DNA of 64,000 nucleotides. Origin: Alopecurus myosuroides (taxonomy: Eukaryota; Streptophyta; Magnoliopsida; Poales; Poaceae). The notes under the pieces were generated by a model. The model did no database searches, was not told the origin of the DNA, and worked only from the letters and a program-made list of their open reading frames with translations. The stretch spans positions 310,482,949-310,546,948 of the forward strand of contig CM054060.1 of NCBI GenBank assembly GCA_028641055.1, written 5' to 3'. Both the position numbers and the translations under genes were made by a program. This document shows positions 11,981-23,983 of the stretch, in pieces (the stretch's first letter is position 1; each line of letters begins with the position of its first letter).

Positions 11981-14871
11981 CTAGTTCTCTTCCTCCATCG
12001 CCTGCTGCAGAAGAGATGGGCTCCTAACAAACCTTCCCTGAAATGACAGAAAACATGGAGCACATCAGTAAACTGTAAGACTTGGCTCTGGCAGGGAAAA
12101 TACGTAGGTGATGGTGGTTTTGTGTGAGGAGTGAGGTTTTTCCAGTGTCTGGCTTACAAATATTATAGCAGAACTTTTTATTCTTTCAAGAATCAGTTCT
12201 AGTAGTAGTGCTTGCCTTCATCCGAGGCCGACAGTCGGCGTTCACCTTCCGGACCTGGTACCGGATCTTCTTCGAGAAGAGACGGTTGCGCCGCTTCTCC
12301 TTGTACCTCATCACCCTTGCTTCCCTGATGCCACCAGATCCATTCTCGGGAAACAAGTCGATGTCTGCAAGCTTGGCCTGCAAGAAGAACGAAATTTACC
12401 CTTAGTAAAACTGTAAGAACTTGTATATTTTTCATTCAGGAGATGTTGTTACTAACATGTGTGTTAACTACTAGTAAGTGTGTGTCCAAACTATAAGATA
12501 CAAAGAAGCTGGACAGATCTGTATAATGATTCATTCCAATTATGACAGCTGCAAGTCTTGCCATCTATCAGAGCAAATTGCAGAAAAGCCAACTGAATTG
12601 GGGCTAGAGTTCGTTGCAGTTGCTCTATCACTGGCACAAAAGGCACCAAATTTGAGCCCAAATGACTCTCAGCAAGAAGACAAACATGTAATCTATGGCA
12701 GCAAATCTCCAGCCTCAATTGCCTGTGGTCCACTGTTGTATGATTGAGTGTAACTAACATAATGGAATGGTTGAATCGAGTTCATCCAATTTACAAATGT
12801 TATTTTCTACAGAACAATTTCTAACAGTTACTCAACCACATGTTTAGCAGAATGTAAATAAAATATTACTCATTTGTTCAATTTCACGGTATAAAATTAC
12901 TCTTAGAGCTAACTAAGAGAAGTTCATGATTTTAAGCAGTATGTTTGCTGGGGCTCATTGTTTAGTTTTTTGTATTTAGAATTTTATTTTAGTACTTCCA
13001 TTTTATGGGTTACTGGAGTATCAGGGATATACTCTTAAAAGGTGTGTACTACTGTACTTACAGGTATGAAACAGTACAGGACTAGGTACTACATGTGACC
13101 TTGTTAGGGACCATCAGTTGAATAAACAATTTTCCTGATTTATGGACTTAATCGTTAATACTAGTTCCACAAATGGCAGTTGCATCAGACATGTGTTTTC
13201 TTGTTATGAGGCGTCCCCTTTTCTTTTTTTGGAGAGTGGAATCGGAAGAGGTAAAATTCTTCTGTTTTCCTAGTAAAAGGAGTTTATTTATCTGAAGAAA
13301 TTGGCATGTAGAGGTAAAACTGGGCTATATAAAAACATGAGGTGCGCCGAAATTTAATTATGGTACTGGAGCTGAAATAGAATTTCTATCTCAAAACGTG
13401 TTCAGAGTTTCTCATATCAATTTGTATAGATGTCCCTTGAATTAATCTGAATAAGTAAGAATTAATTTGATGGAAGAGGTAAAATTCATCAGCAAAGCAT
13501 GTAAAATTTTATGTTTTCTGAATCAAATTTGCTTTGATATAAACAAACAAACTGAAAGGTAAAATTCAGTTAATATTAACAGTTCTAGCACATGAAAATT
13601 ATGTTGCAGAGATGATAACAAGTACTCACCCGCACTTCGGCTGCCGACTCCGGCGACTCCGGCCCGCTGCCCTCGGCGAACATGGACCCTTTGCCGACCC
13701 ATTCCTTGAGCACGTCCTCGGTGTCCAATTTCAGCCCCAACCCGGTCTTGGGCGCCTTCGTCGGTGCACCGTCATCGTCGCCATTGCCGTCAGCTGCGTC
13801 CACTGTTCCATCGGCTCCCTCCCCGCATTTCGCATTGGACAACTCCTCCTCCTTGGCCATCACCTTCTCCACCTTCACCACCTTCTTTTTCTTGCTTTTC
13901 TTCTTCTCCGGCGCCGCCGCCGCAGGCGGCATTGCGGCGGTGTTAGACGCCGCCGCCGGTTGTGGGGATGGTGGCGGCGGTGGCGCAACGGTGATGTCCT
14001 TCACCGGCACGGCGGGCCACATCCACCATGCGCCGTCGTCGTCCCTCCGCTTGAGCGCGCGGTTGAGGTTGGGGCGCGTGCCATGCCGGGAGCCGAGGCC
14101 AAGCTCGAAGCGGCCGGCGAGGCCGACCACCATGAGGCTCCTTAGGTAAGGGTGTATGCCGGAGCTGGACAGTATGGAGTCGTCGGAGGTGGCGGGCGTC
14201 GTGTTTCCCTCCATGGTGAGGCTGCCCATGATGCCGTCTATGCCCTCGGCGGCGTCATCGTCGCCGACGTCGAGGATGGAGTCGGCGTCGAACCCGTCGT
14301 CGTCGTCGAAGTCGAGTTCGCCGGGCTCGTCGCCGGCGGCAGTGTCAGGGCTCGCCGGAGACGGCGCCGGGTCGCGGAACTCCCGGAACGCGCTGCTCAC
14401 CGGCGTCGGAGACGAGCAGTTCTTGGCGTCGGACGGGCTCTGTGGCTGTGGGGGCGGCGACGGCGCGCCGCCTCCACGGAGGAGGAATGCGGCGTCGGCG
14501 AGGACGGGGAGCGGCGGGAGGAGGTCAGAGGACGAGTCACAGAACGCCGCGGCGAGGCCGGAGAGCTGCCGCGCCAGCGGCGGCGGCTTAGCCGTCTTGG
14601 GGCTCTTCTTGACGGGGAAGACGGAGGGGTGGATGGACGCGAGCAGCGCGGCGGCCTCGTTGTACGCCTGGTTGGGCCGCTTCCTCGGCGCCCTTGCCCG
14701 CTTGAGCGAGACCGACGTGGCCGACGAGGACGCGTTGGACGCCTCCGAGAGCGTGGAGGACGGCGAGGAGTGCACCGGCCGCAGCGGCGAAGAGTGCGCC
14801 CCCGGGGACGCCGCCGCCTTCACCATGTCCAGGTCGAGCCGCAGCCCCGTCGGTATGCAAGACGACGTCAT
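11981..14871 (-). CDS. CCT-motif nuclear/plastid regulator, CIA2/CMF (albostrians-like) family
   Basis: Three coding exons: 14871-13630, 12377-12216 and 12037-11981, joining in frame to 486 aa. The start ATG at 14871 precedes '[20 protein letters not shown]'; nine upstream in-frame codons have no ATG. Family marks: '[14 protein letters not shown]' (residues 64-77), an acidic block (184-210), '[20 protein letters not shown]' (240-259), a Lys-rich run (323-333), '[19 protein letters not shown]' (380-398) and a C-terminal CCT motif (432-473, from '[13 protein letters not shown]' to 'RPRMK' + 'GRFVR'). Known relatives are Arabidopsis CIA2/CIL and barley CMF3/CMF7, which act in chloroplast protein import and ribosome build-up during early leaf development. 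A plastid-related role here is inferred by family. Intron 1 (13629-12378) has GT-AG ends; intron 2 has GC-AG ends. The coding sequence shows no stops, so the gene looks intact. Which family member it is cannot be settled here. Confidence 0.9.
12038..12215 (-). other. GC-AG intron splitting the CCT motif
   Basis: The exon 2 end reads ATGAAG followed by GCAAGC, the usual context of a plant GC donor. The acceptor is CTGTCATTTCAG before GGAAGGTTTGTT. Removing these 178 bases restores 'RPRMK-GRFVR', the normal end of a CCT motif. Reading through instead gives a non-conserved tail, 'ASTTTRTDS', and a stop. Confidence 0.85.
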
Positions 14872-15480
14872 CGCAATGCCCCCCTGAACCACCACCACTC
14901 AAACCGCTTCCAGCTCTTCTTCTCCGGTCAATTCCGCCACCGCAAGAACTCGATTCCTAAACCCCTAAACCCCACAAGATTGCGCGGGATTTCCCGATCG
15001 GTGAAAGTTGCAGGACGGAGAGAAAAAAAGGTAGCGAGAAAACTGCAACCTTTTCTTTCAAGGCGTTAAGCAAAGCTGCACCAGAAACCTTGGGGCATGG
15101 GCAAACTCCAGAGAGGAAAACAACTAATCAAGAACCTGCCCCCACCTGGGACTTGAGAGCCGTATGCATATGAAAAACACCAAGAAAACAAAATAGGAAA
15201 TGGAGAAAGATTCTTCTGCTGCTGTACTCCTCTGTCCGTGGCAAGAAGAAGAGGTCAAGCCAGGGGCAGAGCCAGCAAGAACAGAGCAGGAGCAGAAGAA
15301 ACAGGGGAGGCAATTCTGGGATTGGAGAGATGTCTTTGGGATTGCAGATGGATGAACCCAGCAGCAATGCGAATCCTAGGAGAGGCTAGAGAGATGAGAG
15401 AGAAGCTAGAGAGAGAATTGGAGCCGGTGAGGAGGAGGAAGAAAGGGTTCAAGAGGAGGGGCGAGGGGGTGGGGTTTTAG
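14872..15480 (-). promoter_or_regulatory. CT-rich 5' leader of the CCT-motif gene with two uORFs
   Basis: On the minus strand this leader is rich in CTCTCT and TTCTTCC tracts, typical of grass 5' UTRs. Two short upstream ORFs precede the main start: 15169-15128 (13 codons, MHTALKSQVGAGS) and 15098-15066 (10 codons, MPQGFWCSFA). Both end before the main ATG, so they could dampen its translation. The transcription start is not visible as a clear TATA box. Confidence 0.5.
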
Positions 15481-16331
15481 AGAGGGGAGGGCGCTAGAGG
15501 GAGCTGGGGGAAGAGACAAGCCTCCCTCTCATGACGTCCCTTTCCTCCCTCTGCCTGTGGGGCCATGCCATTTGGAGGGCCCACGCTGCGTTTTGTGCTG
15601 GCTGGCCCTCTTCCCTCTCCATCTCTCACTTTGCTTCTCTCTCTATCTCTAGGTGGTACATGTGTTGGAATTGTTCCGGGTCATCTGGGATTTGCAGTGG
15701 ATAAGTGTAGAGTGTGAGACCAATTTGCCCTAGGCTTCAAAGACATCCACAAAATCACAAGTTTCAAAAAAAAAAAAGCTAGTCAATTATTGATTTTTTT
15801 TGGGGGGTTACTGGTCAAGATTTTGGAAAAAAATAAACATGAATAAAGATGTAAATTGCTCCTTGTAGAAGATCTAGTCTATTAAGTATGTTATGACTAC
15901 TTAATCTATGATTTTCATCCTTAGTACTAGTTTATATTTAGAACATGAGGAGAAGGAGATATATTATTTGTTTAATCATCTGTTTGTTTCTTCTTAACCA
16001 TGTCCCGAGTCAATATTTCAGCTTCTCAAAAAAAAAAGTCAATACTTCATCTACAGATGGCACTGGCCAATCAAACATGCGTCTAATCTTTAATCAACTA
16101 TTACCTTTTTGACCAATACACCTTGTCACCATGCATCTTGTGTTTGATGTAAAGCAAATCTTTGAAGTTTATTTCCAAAAGTTTTTTTTTTGTGAAATGT
16201 CAAATACTTTTCACTTTGTCCTAATTGTCCTCTCGATCTTGCGTCGGATATACATATTATTTTTTACTCGCAATCCCTAGTACTAACAAACTAACAACCA
16301 TCATATTATTCGTGTCGTTCTCCCCTATATA
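15481..16331. other. Promoter-side intergenic region
   Basis: Upstream of the CCT-motif gene. There are C/T-rich tracts to about 15650, then AT-rich sequence with A- and T-runs. No gene or repeat boundary seen. Confidence 0.5.
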
Positions 16332-16434
16332 TACTAGTCCCTCTGAATCGAAATATAAAATGTCTGGTGTTTTCTTACAAAGACGTATGTAGACAAATTT
16401 TAGTGTCTAGATTACACTAAAACGAGGGAGTAGT
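16332..16434. mobile_element. Degenerate Stowaway-type MITE
   Basis: About 100 bases begin with 'tactagtccctctgaatcga' and end with 'acgagggagta'. The ends are inverted matches around the Stowaway CTCCCTC core, next to TA dinucleotides. The inner text ('agacaaattttagtgtctag') is like that of common grass Stowaway copies. Confidence 0.7.
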
Positions 16435-17810
16435 ACTATTTTGTTGAACAAGTGCGCCGGCATTTACCATGTAGTTCCTCTTCACTGGTTTCCCCATCGG
16501 TTAGAAGACAGAACATGGGATTCAATCTTGGACTAGTAAATGTAAATATTCAACACGGCATAGGAAGTGCGCAATACACCTAAATTCAAAATTTGGCCCC
16601 CTGTAAACCCTCAAGTACCTTACTCTTGCCAAAAACCAAGCTATCAAATTTTTACATATAGATTCACACTGCAAATGTTTCATCGAAATCATGGTGCTAA
16701 CACACCAATAACACCCAAATACTTCTGAATACAAAAAAACTCGCCGAAAACAATCATTCATGGTCAGCCTATGATCACCAAACATGTTCAAACTTTTGAT
16801 TGGATGTTGCAACCACCAAAAAGAGGAAGAAACCGGAGGGGGCATTTCAGTAATTTATCCTTGCTGGTACACGTTATCTGATTGCCCATCATCCTCAACC
16901 GATCTACCTAGCTTGTGGACCTGCCAACGGAAAGAAAGAAACTATTGTTTTCTCTTATCTGCTGACATGGTGGCTTCCCATTGGCCCTGCCGGATTCTCG
17001 CTGCCAACGTGGCGACGTTCTTTTATCTGCGCGGCAAACCTTTTCACGTGAAGCTAAGGCGTGGGTCCCACCGGATCTTGGAAGCTTGCATGCATGCATG
17101 GCTGACGATGGTTGGTCGAAGAGAGAGAGATTACACGGGCACACAAGCTTTTCATTTCTTTTTCAATTTCGATTTTGCTTTTGTGTAGAGTACTTTTGTT
17201 GGCTTTGTGTTGATTTTTTTGGGGTCCTCTTATTTAACATAGAAGAGTTAAAATTACACGAAAAATACACTTTGCAGTTTGCATAAGTTGTGTCACAAAA
17301 TCTAGCTGTAGATATAAATATATGAGTGTGTGACGTGTTTGGCTTTATATAGAATAGAAAATGAACTGATACTTCACAGAGATCTGCCATCCAAATCGAC
17401 CCACATCATTTGGTAGGGTCTTTGGCACGTTTGGGATTTACCGGAAAGTCATTTTTTATTTTCTGCGTGTGGCGCCGGTGTTCTCACGTTGGACTTTTTT
17501 AAATTAATCATATTTACTATTTACACATAGGGATGTGTGGTAGCCATGCTTCATACGTTGTGTCCCCAGGGATCAATCACTAATGATAGAGAGGAGGGGC
17601 CAGTTGAGCCATTCCCAACCAACCAAAGAAATCCCCTCCTCTTTTGCTTAGGATGATGTTATTTTCTTTTGTCCCTTGTAGGGCATGGTAGGGTACTAGG
17701 GTTTTGATTTTTTTTGCAAGATATTTGTTCATTTGTGCTTCATAGTATCTCTGGACGGTTGGTGGTTAATCTCCGAAAACCTCTTATCATGTAAAATTGT
17801 TGAATCAGTG
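16435..17810. other. Intergenic, no feature seen
   Basis: Open frames here are short and lack recognisable domains. A CATGCATGCATG run sits near 17090. Parts of 16830-17110 are GC-balanced and look promoter-like, but no coding exon follows. Confidence 0.5.
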
Positions 17811-17903
17811 CTCCCTCCGATCCGAAAAATCCGTCGCAGCTTATATCGGAATATGTACATACCTAGTCCGTTGTCTACGACAGTTTAAACGGATCGGACG
17901 GAG
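17811..17903. mobile_element. Stowaway-type MITE
   Basis: The left end CTCCCTCCGATCCG pairs with the right end CGGATCGGACGGAG as a near-perfect inverted repeat over a 93-base element. A TA follows the right end. This is the standard Stowaway (Tc1/mariner MITE) design. Confidence 0.8.
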
Positions 17904-18536
17904 TATTTTTTTTTTATCTCATGCTAAGTTTAGCAAGAATTCATAAATATTTTTTTTAATGTAGACATGATTTTGTTTTTAAAATTAAGCAGTAAAGTGG
18001 CGATGGATATTGAGCATGTCGAATTGTGCTATTACTTGGTAATATATGTCAAGCTCGGTTACTTTTGTGAAGTTATTGTGCCGTAGAGAAAATCTCAAGC
18101 TAGCTGGTTAATTGTTGCTACCAAATTTCCAACACAGCGCACAATCAACCTTGGAAATTGAATGGCCAGGACGTACCGGCCAATCGTGCTCATCTTCGCA
18201 CGGAGGAGTTCAGATAGGTTCATCCAACAAGTGCCTGTAGAGCTAGAACGTACTCCCAGCAGATTGTGTGCTTGCATTGTCGCCAGCTATTTTTAGACGT
18301 TTGTGCAGCACTTATTCTACGGCTCTCCTTTAATTTGCAGTCCAATATCTTCTTCAAATATCCCCAAAAATGTATCTGAATTAAAAATATTATCCATGAT
18401 TTGTTCTGCCTATGTTAATTGATGTCCATGCAAAACAACCTGTTACGGTCTCGTTGTAACTCAGAGTTCTAAGAAAGCCAGAAATAGGAAAAAAGAGTGT
18501 TAACATACCATGGCATGTTGAATCAAACAAGAAACC
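17904..18536. other. Intergenic, no feature seen
   Basis: AT-rich sequence with a poly-T run near 17910. No gene, tRNA or repeat that I can name. Confidence 0.5.
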
Positions 18537-19540
18537 AAAATATGGTAAACATCGCCCCAAGTCAAAGCATACGCGACCCTGCTTCTCTCCCCCTACCCCC
18601 CCCTCCCCTACCCCGCTACAGTTCTTGAGGGCCGAGAGTGAGATCCCGGCGAGCTCCCGCCCGTTCCCCGACGGCGATGCCGGTCGGAGGCGAGTAGGAT
18701 GCTGCGCGCGGGCGGTACAGAGTAGATTTAGGCTTGTTTTTTTCCTTGTAGTTGTGTTGTTTGTCCGCGATGACGAGATGTCGTCGAGGTGGTGCTTGCT
18801 GCGGTGTCCGAGCCACTCCAGCGAGCCTCTGGCCGCGGTTCCCTCCTCAGCGAAGCTCCGGTGGGCGGAGAAGCTGGAGAAGGAGCACGGCGCAACCTCT
18901 TTCCCGCATAAGCTCGATGACTGGCCTCTGGTTCTAGAAGCCGGGTTTTGCTTCTCTGCAACAGAGGCGAGCATGGTGGTGGATCTTCTTCCGGCCGGCC
19001 GAGGAGGCGAGGGGGGAGGAGAAGCTGCAGGCGCTCAATTTCTTTTGCAGGGAGGTGGTTACTGCTGCATCTCCGCTCGCATCAAGCTGAGTTCATGGAG
19101 AACTCAGCGATCTTTGGTCGGCATGGCGCCAATTCTGCTCCTTCTTTGTGGAGGTCTCCTACCTCGGACGTCGGAGCTCGGCGACGTGCAGAGGCCAAGT
19201 GGTTCGTCCCCGGTCAACGCGCGGATGCCGGCGTAAGTGGTTCCTCGCCGGAGGACTTCGTCCAAGAGAGACCCTGGGCATTCCCCTCTTCGACCTCGGC
19301 GTTCGCGCCTCGAGGTCGCCGGCGGTTGGTGGCGGAGGATCTACCTTAGGACCGGATTGCTTTTTATCTATAAGTTCTAGGGTGTTCTTTCTAATTCTGG
19401 AGGCCCTCTCTTCGAATTGTAGGTCTATAGGGAAAGTGATGAAAAGGGGCCACTTTGTAAATTGTACCTGCCATGAGTTCTTTGATAATGAAGCTTAGGG
19501 GCCTGGCCCCAACTCTTGTTCAAAAAAAATATGGTAAACA
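18537..19540 (+). mobile_element. Non-autonomous LINE-type retroposon with 15-bp TSD
   Basis: The 15-mer AAAATATGGTAAACA is present at 18537-18551 and again at 19526-19540. Between them lies about 974 bases with a GC-rich 5' half and an AT-richer 3' half. The 3' end has a GGGGCCTGGCCCC hairpin (about 19500-19511), then 'aactcttgttc' and an A-run. The hairpin-then-A-tail matches the design of the LINE 3' end at 9544-9590. There is no reverse transcriptase or endonuclease, so it would need a LINE in trans. The open frames inside it (for example 18625-19236) have no recognisable domain. It may be an internally deleted LINE or a retroposed transcript. Confidence 0.75.
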
Positions 19541-19973
19541 AAATTGTTATTTGTATGTTTCAGGGGAATTGTATAGTAATGTGAAGGGAGAGGGGATGTC
19601 AATGCAAAAAAAACAAAAAGTAAAAGCGGTGTACCCTAATGTTAAAATTCCCTGCACAAGTACAAACCTGCCTTTACTAAACGGTCCTTAGAGCTGGTTG
19701 AACAAAGAAAAAGCCGTGTGGGATGTAATCCCTTAGACGACCATAATTCTAGTAGGACGTCTCTAATGATATATCAGATAGGGCCGGTTGTAAATCGTGA
19801 CCGTCTCAAATATAGTGATGGACGGCTAATTTTGACAGCTGGCGCAAATATATATGTATTAGAGACGGGCGTCATTAACAACCGACTCGGCTAGATATGG
19901 GTATATTTATCACCACATTGTCTCAGGCAGCTATAATAGACATCGCTACATCACTATGCCGGCCGAGTGCTAA
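19541..19973. other. Intergenic, possible old CACTA-like debris
   Basis: Segments such as 'agagacgggcgtcattaac' near 19861 resemble subterminal repeats of another CACTA family, but no ends are visible. No gene. Confidence 0.3.
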
Positions 19974-20480
19974 AACTATAGGAATCGGCCGATATGCCGA
20001 CGGCCAAATTCTATGCCGACGGCAATTTGTCGGGACCGTCGGCATCGACCCAGTGAGGAAATCTCAAATCGCGAAAAAAAAAATTGCTATGCCGACGGCA
20101 ATGCCGTCGGCCTTTTTTTTTTGAGCTACGCCGACGGCTGCCGTCGGCATCTACCCTAAGAGGGAATTCCGAATTGCGAAAAAAAATTGAGCTATGCCGA
20201 CGGCAAAGCCGTCGGCATAGCCAAACTCACTTTTTTTTTGACTTAATCACCGTTTTGATCATAACTTTTGCATTCCAACTCGGATTTTGACGTTCTTTAG
20301 CTCGTTTCAAAGAGGAGAAACATATCTAAATTATCATGCATATTGTTAAAGCTAAATAATTAGAAAAAAATCATGATAAATAACGCAACTAACAATAATG
20401 GGTTAACAGTTTCGTCTGAGAGGGTTGTGGGGCATCTGAATCCAACCAAAATCTAGGTGGACCTAAAAATCATGAGAAAC

Positions 20481-23400
20481 AGGTAGTTGTGTACCTAAAA
20501 TGATTTTTTACAAAAATCAAGAGCAAACTAGGAGACACCTGTAGTTCAAATTCGACCCGTTTCCAGCTGAATCGGCAGAAACTTGTGTTCTTCAAAAGAG
20601 GTGGATGAAAACCTTTTCCGAGGAAAATAATTGATTATTTGTGCATATAACATGGTCTAGTATTTTTAAAAAATGCAGCTCCCAGGTTTTGCAACGTATT
20701 TGTGGTTGATGCTTCACAAAAAAAGCCATTTTTCACACTCGGAAGATGGAAAATGGTTTTTTTATTCAATGAAAAGGAAAACTTTCTTCGGGAACATTGT
20801 CCGTGCTTCCATTATGCATGTTTGTGTGGAATATGGGCATATTTAAACAAACTATGCCATGGATTTGGCCATTACACCCGTCATTTGGCCCGAAACCCTA
20901 GAATGTTCGTAGGAGATAGCTCATTTATGTGAACATATTTTCAACACAACTGTCGTATTTCAAGTTTATTATTTTTTCTGGATACTAGGACATATATAAT
21001 GACACCACGCGAAGGTCTTGCATCATTTTGGGGTTTTTTAAATTTTCTGGAATTTTCTAAGTCGATTTCGTGAAAAAGTCAAGACGGCGGGCATGACCAT
21101 TCGTAGCTAGGCTTGAATATTGAGAAACTCTTGGTGTATCTCTGATGAAATAGGTAGTTTTGTACCTAAAAATGATTTTTCCCAAAAATCATGAGCAAAC
21201 TACGAGGCACCTGTAGTTCAAATTTGACCCGTTTCCAGCTGAATCGGCAGAAACTTGTGTTCTTCAAAAGAGGTGGATGAAAATATTTTCAGAGGAAAAT
21301 AATTGGTTATTTGTGCATATAACATGGTCTAGTATTTTCAAAAAATTCAGCTCCCAGGTTTTGCAACGTATTTGTGGTTGATGCTTCACAAAAAAAGCCG
21401 TTTTTCACACTCGGAAGATGGAAAATGGTTTTTTTATTCAATGAAAAGGAAAACTTTCTTCGGGAACATTGTCCGTGCTTCCAATATGCATGTTTGTGTG
21501 GAATATGGGCATATTTAAACAATCTATGCCATGGATTTGGCCATTACACCCGTCATTTGGCCCAAAACCCTAGAATGTTCGTAGGAGATAGCTCATTTAT
21601 GTGAACATATTTTCAACACAACTGTTGTATTCCAAGTTTATTATTTTTGCTGGATACTAGGACATATATAATGATACCACGCGAAGGTCTTGCATCGTTT
21701 TGGGGTTTTTAAAATTTTCTGGAATTTTCTAAGTCGGTTTCGTGATAAAGTCAAGACGGCGGGCATTACCGTTCGTAGCTAGGGCTTGAATATTGAGAAA
21801 CTCTTGGTGTATCTCTGATGAAATAGGTAATTTTGTATCTAAAAATGATTTTTTCCCAAAAATCATGAGCAAACTACGAGGTACATGTAGTTCAAATTTG
21901 ACCCGTTTCCAACTGAATCGGCAGAAACTTGTGTTCTTCAAAAGAGGTGGATGAAAACCTTTTCAGAGGAAAATAATTGGTTATTTGTGCATATAACATG
22001 GTCTAGTATTTTCAAAAAATGCAGCTCCCAGGTTTTGCAACGTATTTGTGGTTGATGCTTCACAAAAAAAGCCATTTTTCACACTCGGAAGATGGAAAAT
22101 GGTTTTTTTATTCAATGAAAAGGAAAACTTTCTTCGGGAACATTGTCCGTGCTTCCATTATGCATGTTTGTGTGGAATATGGGCATATTTAAACAAACTA
22201 TGCCATGGATTTGGCCATTACACCCGTCATTTGGCCCGAAACCCTAGAATGTTCGTAGGAGATAGCTCATTTATGTGAACATATTTTCAACACAACCGTC
22301 GTATTCCAAGTTTATTATTTTTTCTGGATACTAGGACATATATAATGACACCACGCGAAGGTCTTGCATCATTTTGGGGTTTTTAAAATTTTCTGGAATT
22401 TTCTAAGTCGGTTTCGTGAAAAAGTCAAGACGGCGGGCATGACCGTTCGTAGCTAGGGCTTGAATATTGAGGAACTCTTGGTGTATCTCTGATGAAATAG
22501 GTAGTTTTGTACCTAAAAATGATTTTTCCCAAAAATCATGAGCAAACTACGAGGCACCTGTAGTTCAAATTTGACCCGTTTCCAACTGAATCGGCAGAAA
22601 CTTGTGTTCTTCAAAAGAGGTGGATGAAAACCTTTTTAGAGGAAACAAATTGGTTATTTGTGCATATAACATGGTCTAGTATTTTCAAAAAATGCAGCTC
22701 CCAGATTTTGCAACATATTTATGGTTGATGCTTCACAAAAAAGCCATTTTTTACACTCGGAGAATAGAAAATGGTTTTTTTATTCAATGAAAACGAAAAC
22801 TTTCTTTGGGAACATTGTCCGTGCTTCCAATATGCATGTTTGTATGGAATATGGGCATATTTAAACAAACTATGCCATGGATTTGGCCATTACACCCGTC
22901 ATTTGGCCCGAAACCCTAGAATGTTCGGAGGAGATAGCTCATTTATGTGAACATATTTTCAACACAACTGTCGTATTCCAAGTTTATTATTTTTGGTGGA
23001 TACTAGGACATATAATGACACCACGCGAAGGTCTTGCATCGTTTTGGGGTTTTTCAAATTTTCTGGAATTTTCTAAGTCGGTTTCGTGAAAAAGTCAAGA
23101 CGGCGGGCATGACCATTCGTAGCTAGAGCTTGAATATTGAGAAACTCTTGGTGTATCTCTGATGAAATAGGTAGTTTTGTACCTAAAAATGATTTTTCCC
23201 AAAAATCATGAGCAAACTACGAGGCACCTGTAGTTCAAATTTGACCTGTTTCCAGCTGAATCGGCAGAAACTTGTGTTCTTCAAAAGAGGTGGATGAAAA
23301 CCTTTTTAGAGGAAACAAATTGGTTATTTGTGCATATAACATGGTCTAGTATTTTCAAAAAATGCAGCTCCCAGATTTTGCAACATATTTATGGTTGATG

Positions 23401-23577
23401 CTTCACAAAAAAGCCATTTTTCACACTCGGAGAATAGAAAATGGTTTTTTATTCAATGAAAAGGAAAACTTTCTTCGGGAACATTGTTCGTGCTTCCAAT
23501 ATGCATGTTTGTGTGGAATATGGGCATATTTAAACAAACTATGCCATGGATTTGGCCATTACACCCGTCATTTGGCC
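20481..23577. repeat. 670-bp tandem array inside the CACTA element
   Basis: Units start at 20481, 21152, 21825, 22499 and 23169 (periods 671, 673, 674 and 670). The fifth is cut after about 409 bases. Each starts 'aggtagttttgtacctaaaa' or a close variant and is nearly identical to the next. Three copies hold a 76-codon open frame (20702, 21374 and 22048), which is broken in the later copies, so I do not call it a gene. Confidence 0.9.
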
Positions 23578-23983
23578 TGTTTCCAGCTGAATCGGCACAA
23601 ACTGTCAAAATGGCCACCATGGCTATTCATTTAAAGAGTTTAATTTTTTTAAAACTATCGATGTTTTCATGATATGGATGTCATATTTGAATTTCTCTAA
23701 TTTTTCTAATCGATTTAGACATTTTATTTGTTAAATTTCAATTTACGGATTTAAAGATATAAATTATTGTATATTAAATAATTTATTCACAAAATAAAGT
23801 AATTTCTAACATTATATTGTTATTTAGTCAATAAAAATAATTATATAATCATTGTTATTTGTACAAATATTGTTTTAAATTTAAACAATAGAAAATTTTA
23901 ACATCATTCTCCACAGGTTAATATGATTGATATGATAGTAATATCAGTAAGTTCTAACATCTCATATGAAATCTAGTTTGGAA

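Noticed and set aside
14152..15069. Long plus-strand open frames opposite exon 1 of the CCT-motif gene
   Set aside because: GC-rich shadow frames full of Arg and Gly. The minus-strand frame has family motifs and matching splice sites.
16784..17188. 134-codon plus-strand ORF
   Set aside because: No domain, skewed composition and overlapping open frames on both strands. It looks like chance.
19685..19970. Second CACTA element left of the main one
   Set aside because: A few subterminal-like words only; no terminus or TSD could be found.
20702..22278. 76-codon ORF repeated three times in the CACTA array
   Set aside because: Follows from near-identical repeat units; broken in the later copies; no domain.
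20481..23577. CRISPR-like or centromeric satellite array
   Set aside because: Long units without spacers inside CACTA ends, in a plant genome. There are too few units for a centromeric satellite.
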